Positions 63,859 to 64,000 of a stretch of DNA of 64,000 bases are shown piece after piece. The notes below the pieces were generated by a model. That model did no database searches. It was given only the letters and a program-made list of their open reading frames with translations, and was not told the origin of the DNA. Numbering within the stretch: the stretch's first letter is position 1; every line of letters starts with the position of its first letter. The DNA is from Archilochus colubris (taxonomy: Eukaryota > Chordata > Aves > Apodiformes > Trochilidae). Position numbers and translations under genes: made by a program. The stretch is taken from assembly GCA_023079485.1 (NCBI GenBank), contig CM041091.1, positions 32,882,146-32,946,145 on the forward strand, written 5' to 3'.

Positions 63859-64000
63859 GTCATATTCTGGTTTTGCAGCAGGTTAATTCCACATTCTTCT
63901 GTAGTTTTCCTATTGGACCCTGATGTTAGCTACTTCTGCTGGTCACCTGGAGGTGGGGAAGCACCTGAGATCTCAAGGTTGCTCTTGAGAAGCCAGAGAG

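Noticed and set aside
62939..63923. Open frames of 242-315 codons over the tail of the window
   Set aside because: They run through the polypyrimidine satellite; any frame lacks stops there, and the products are only Phe/Leu/Ser/Pro or Lys/Arg/Glu repeats.
58000..64000. FANK1, the expected neighbour beyond DHX32
   Set aside because: No fibronectin-III or ankyrin coding sequence seen on the plus strand.

Overview
This is a 64-kb piece of a bird nuclear genome. The evidence is multi-exon genes with GT/AG introns and CR1 retrotransposon 3' ends carrying the avian hallmark tail (repeated ATTCTATGAT-type octamers). The CR1 fragments look like those of Neoaves, possibly a songbird; this is a judgement by eye. 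Nothing prokaryotic, viral or CRISPR-like was seen, and no tRNA, rRNA or snoRNA gene was recognised.

Three protein-coding genes could be rebuilt exon by exon. UROS (uroporphyrinogen-III synthase, heme pathway) lies on the minus strand: start codon at 12527, stop ending at 1157, nine coding exons, 268 codons. BCCIP (BRCA2- and p21-interacting protein) lies on the plus strand, 17155-26254, seven exons, 304 codons. DHX32 (a degenerate DEAH-box helicase-like protein) lies on the minus strand: start near 46716, stop ending at 26719, eleven coding exons, about 749 codons. All exon lengths sum to intact reading frames with phase-matching splice sites, and no frameshift or internal stop was found.

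The layout matches human 10q26. UROS and BCCIP are head to head, with a CpG-rich, TATA-less stretch at about 16.74-17.53 kb between them, which is likely a bidirectional promoter. BCCIP and DHX32 are tail to tail, with only 464 bp between stop codons and converging poly(A) signals.

The remainder is introns, flanks and repeats. No exon was recognised in the 17 kb right of 46.7 kb, which is probably DHX32 5' intron or flank. The repeats include: two near-identical young CR1 copies in opposite orientation (21.9 and 43.7-44.4 kb); several older CR1 pieces; a recent 0.26-kb direct duplication at 35.3-35.95 kb whose spacer is itself a copy of sequence at 37.2 kb; an (AAAGT)n array; AT-rich microsatellites; and an uninterrupted 609-bp polypyrimidine tract at 63.16-63.76 kb.

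No wholly new biological system was evident. The most notable points are the nested duplication, the long triplex-prone tract, the loss of helicase motifs in DHX32, a tiny purine-rich DHX32 intron and the compact convergent gene pair.
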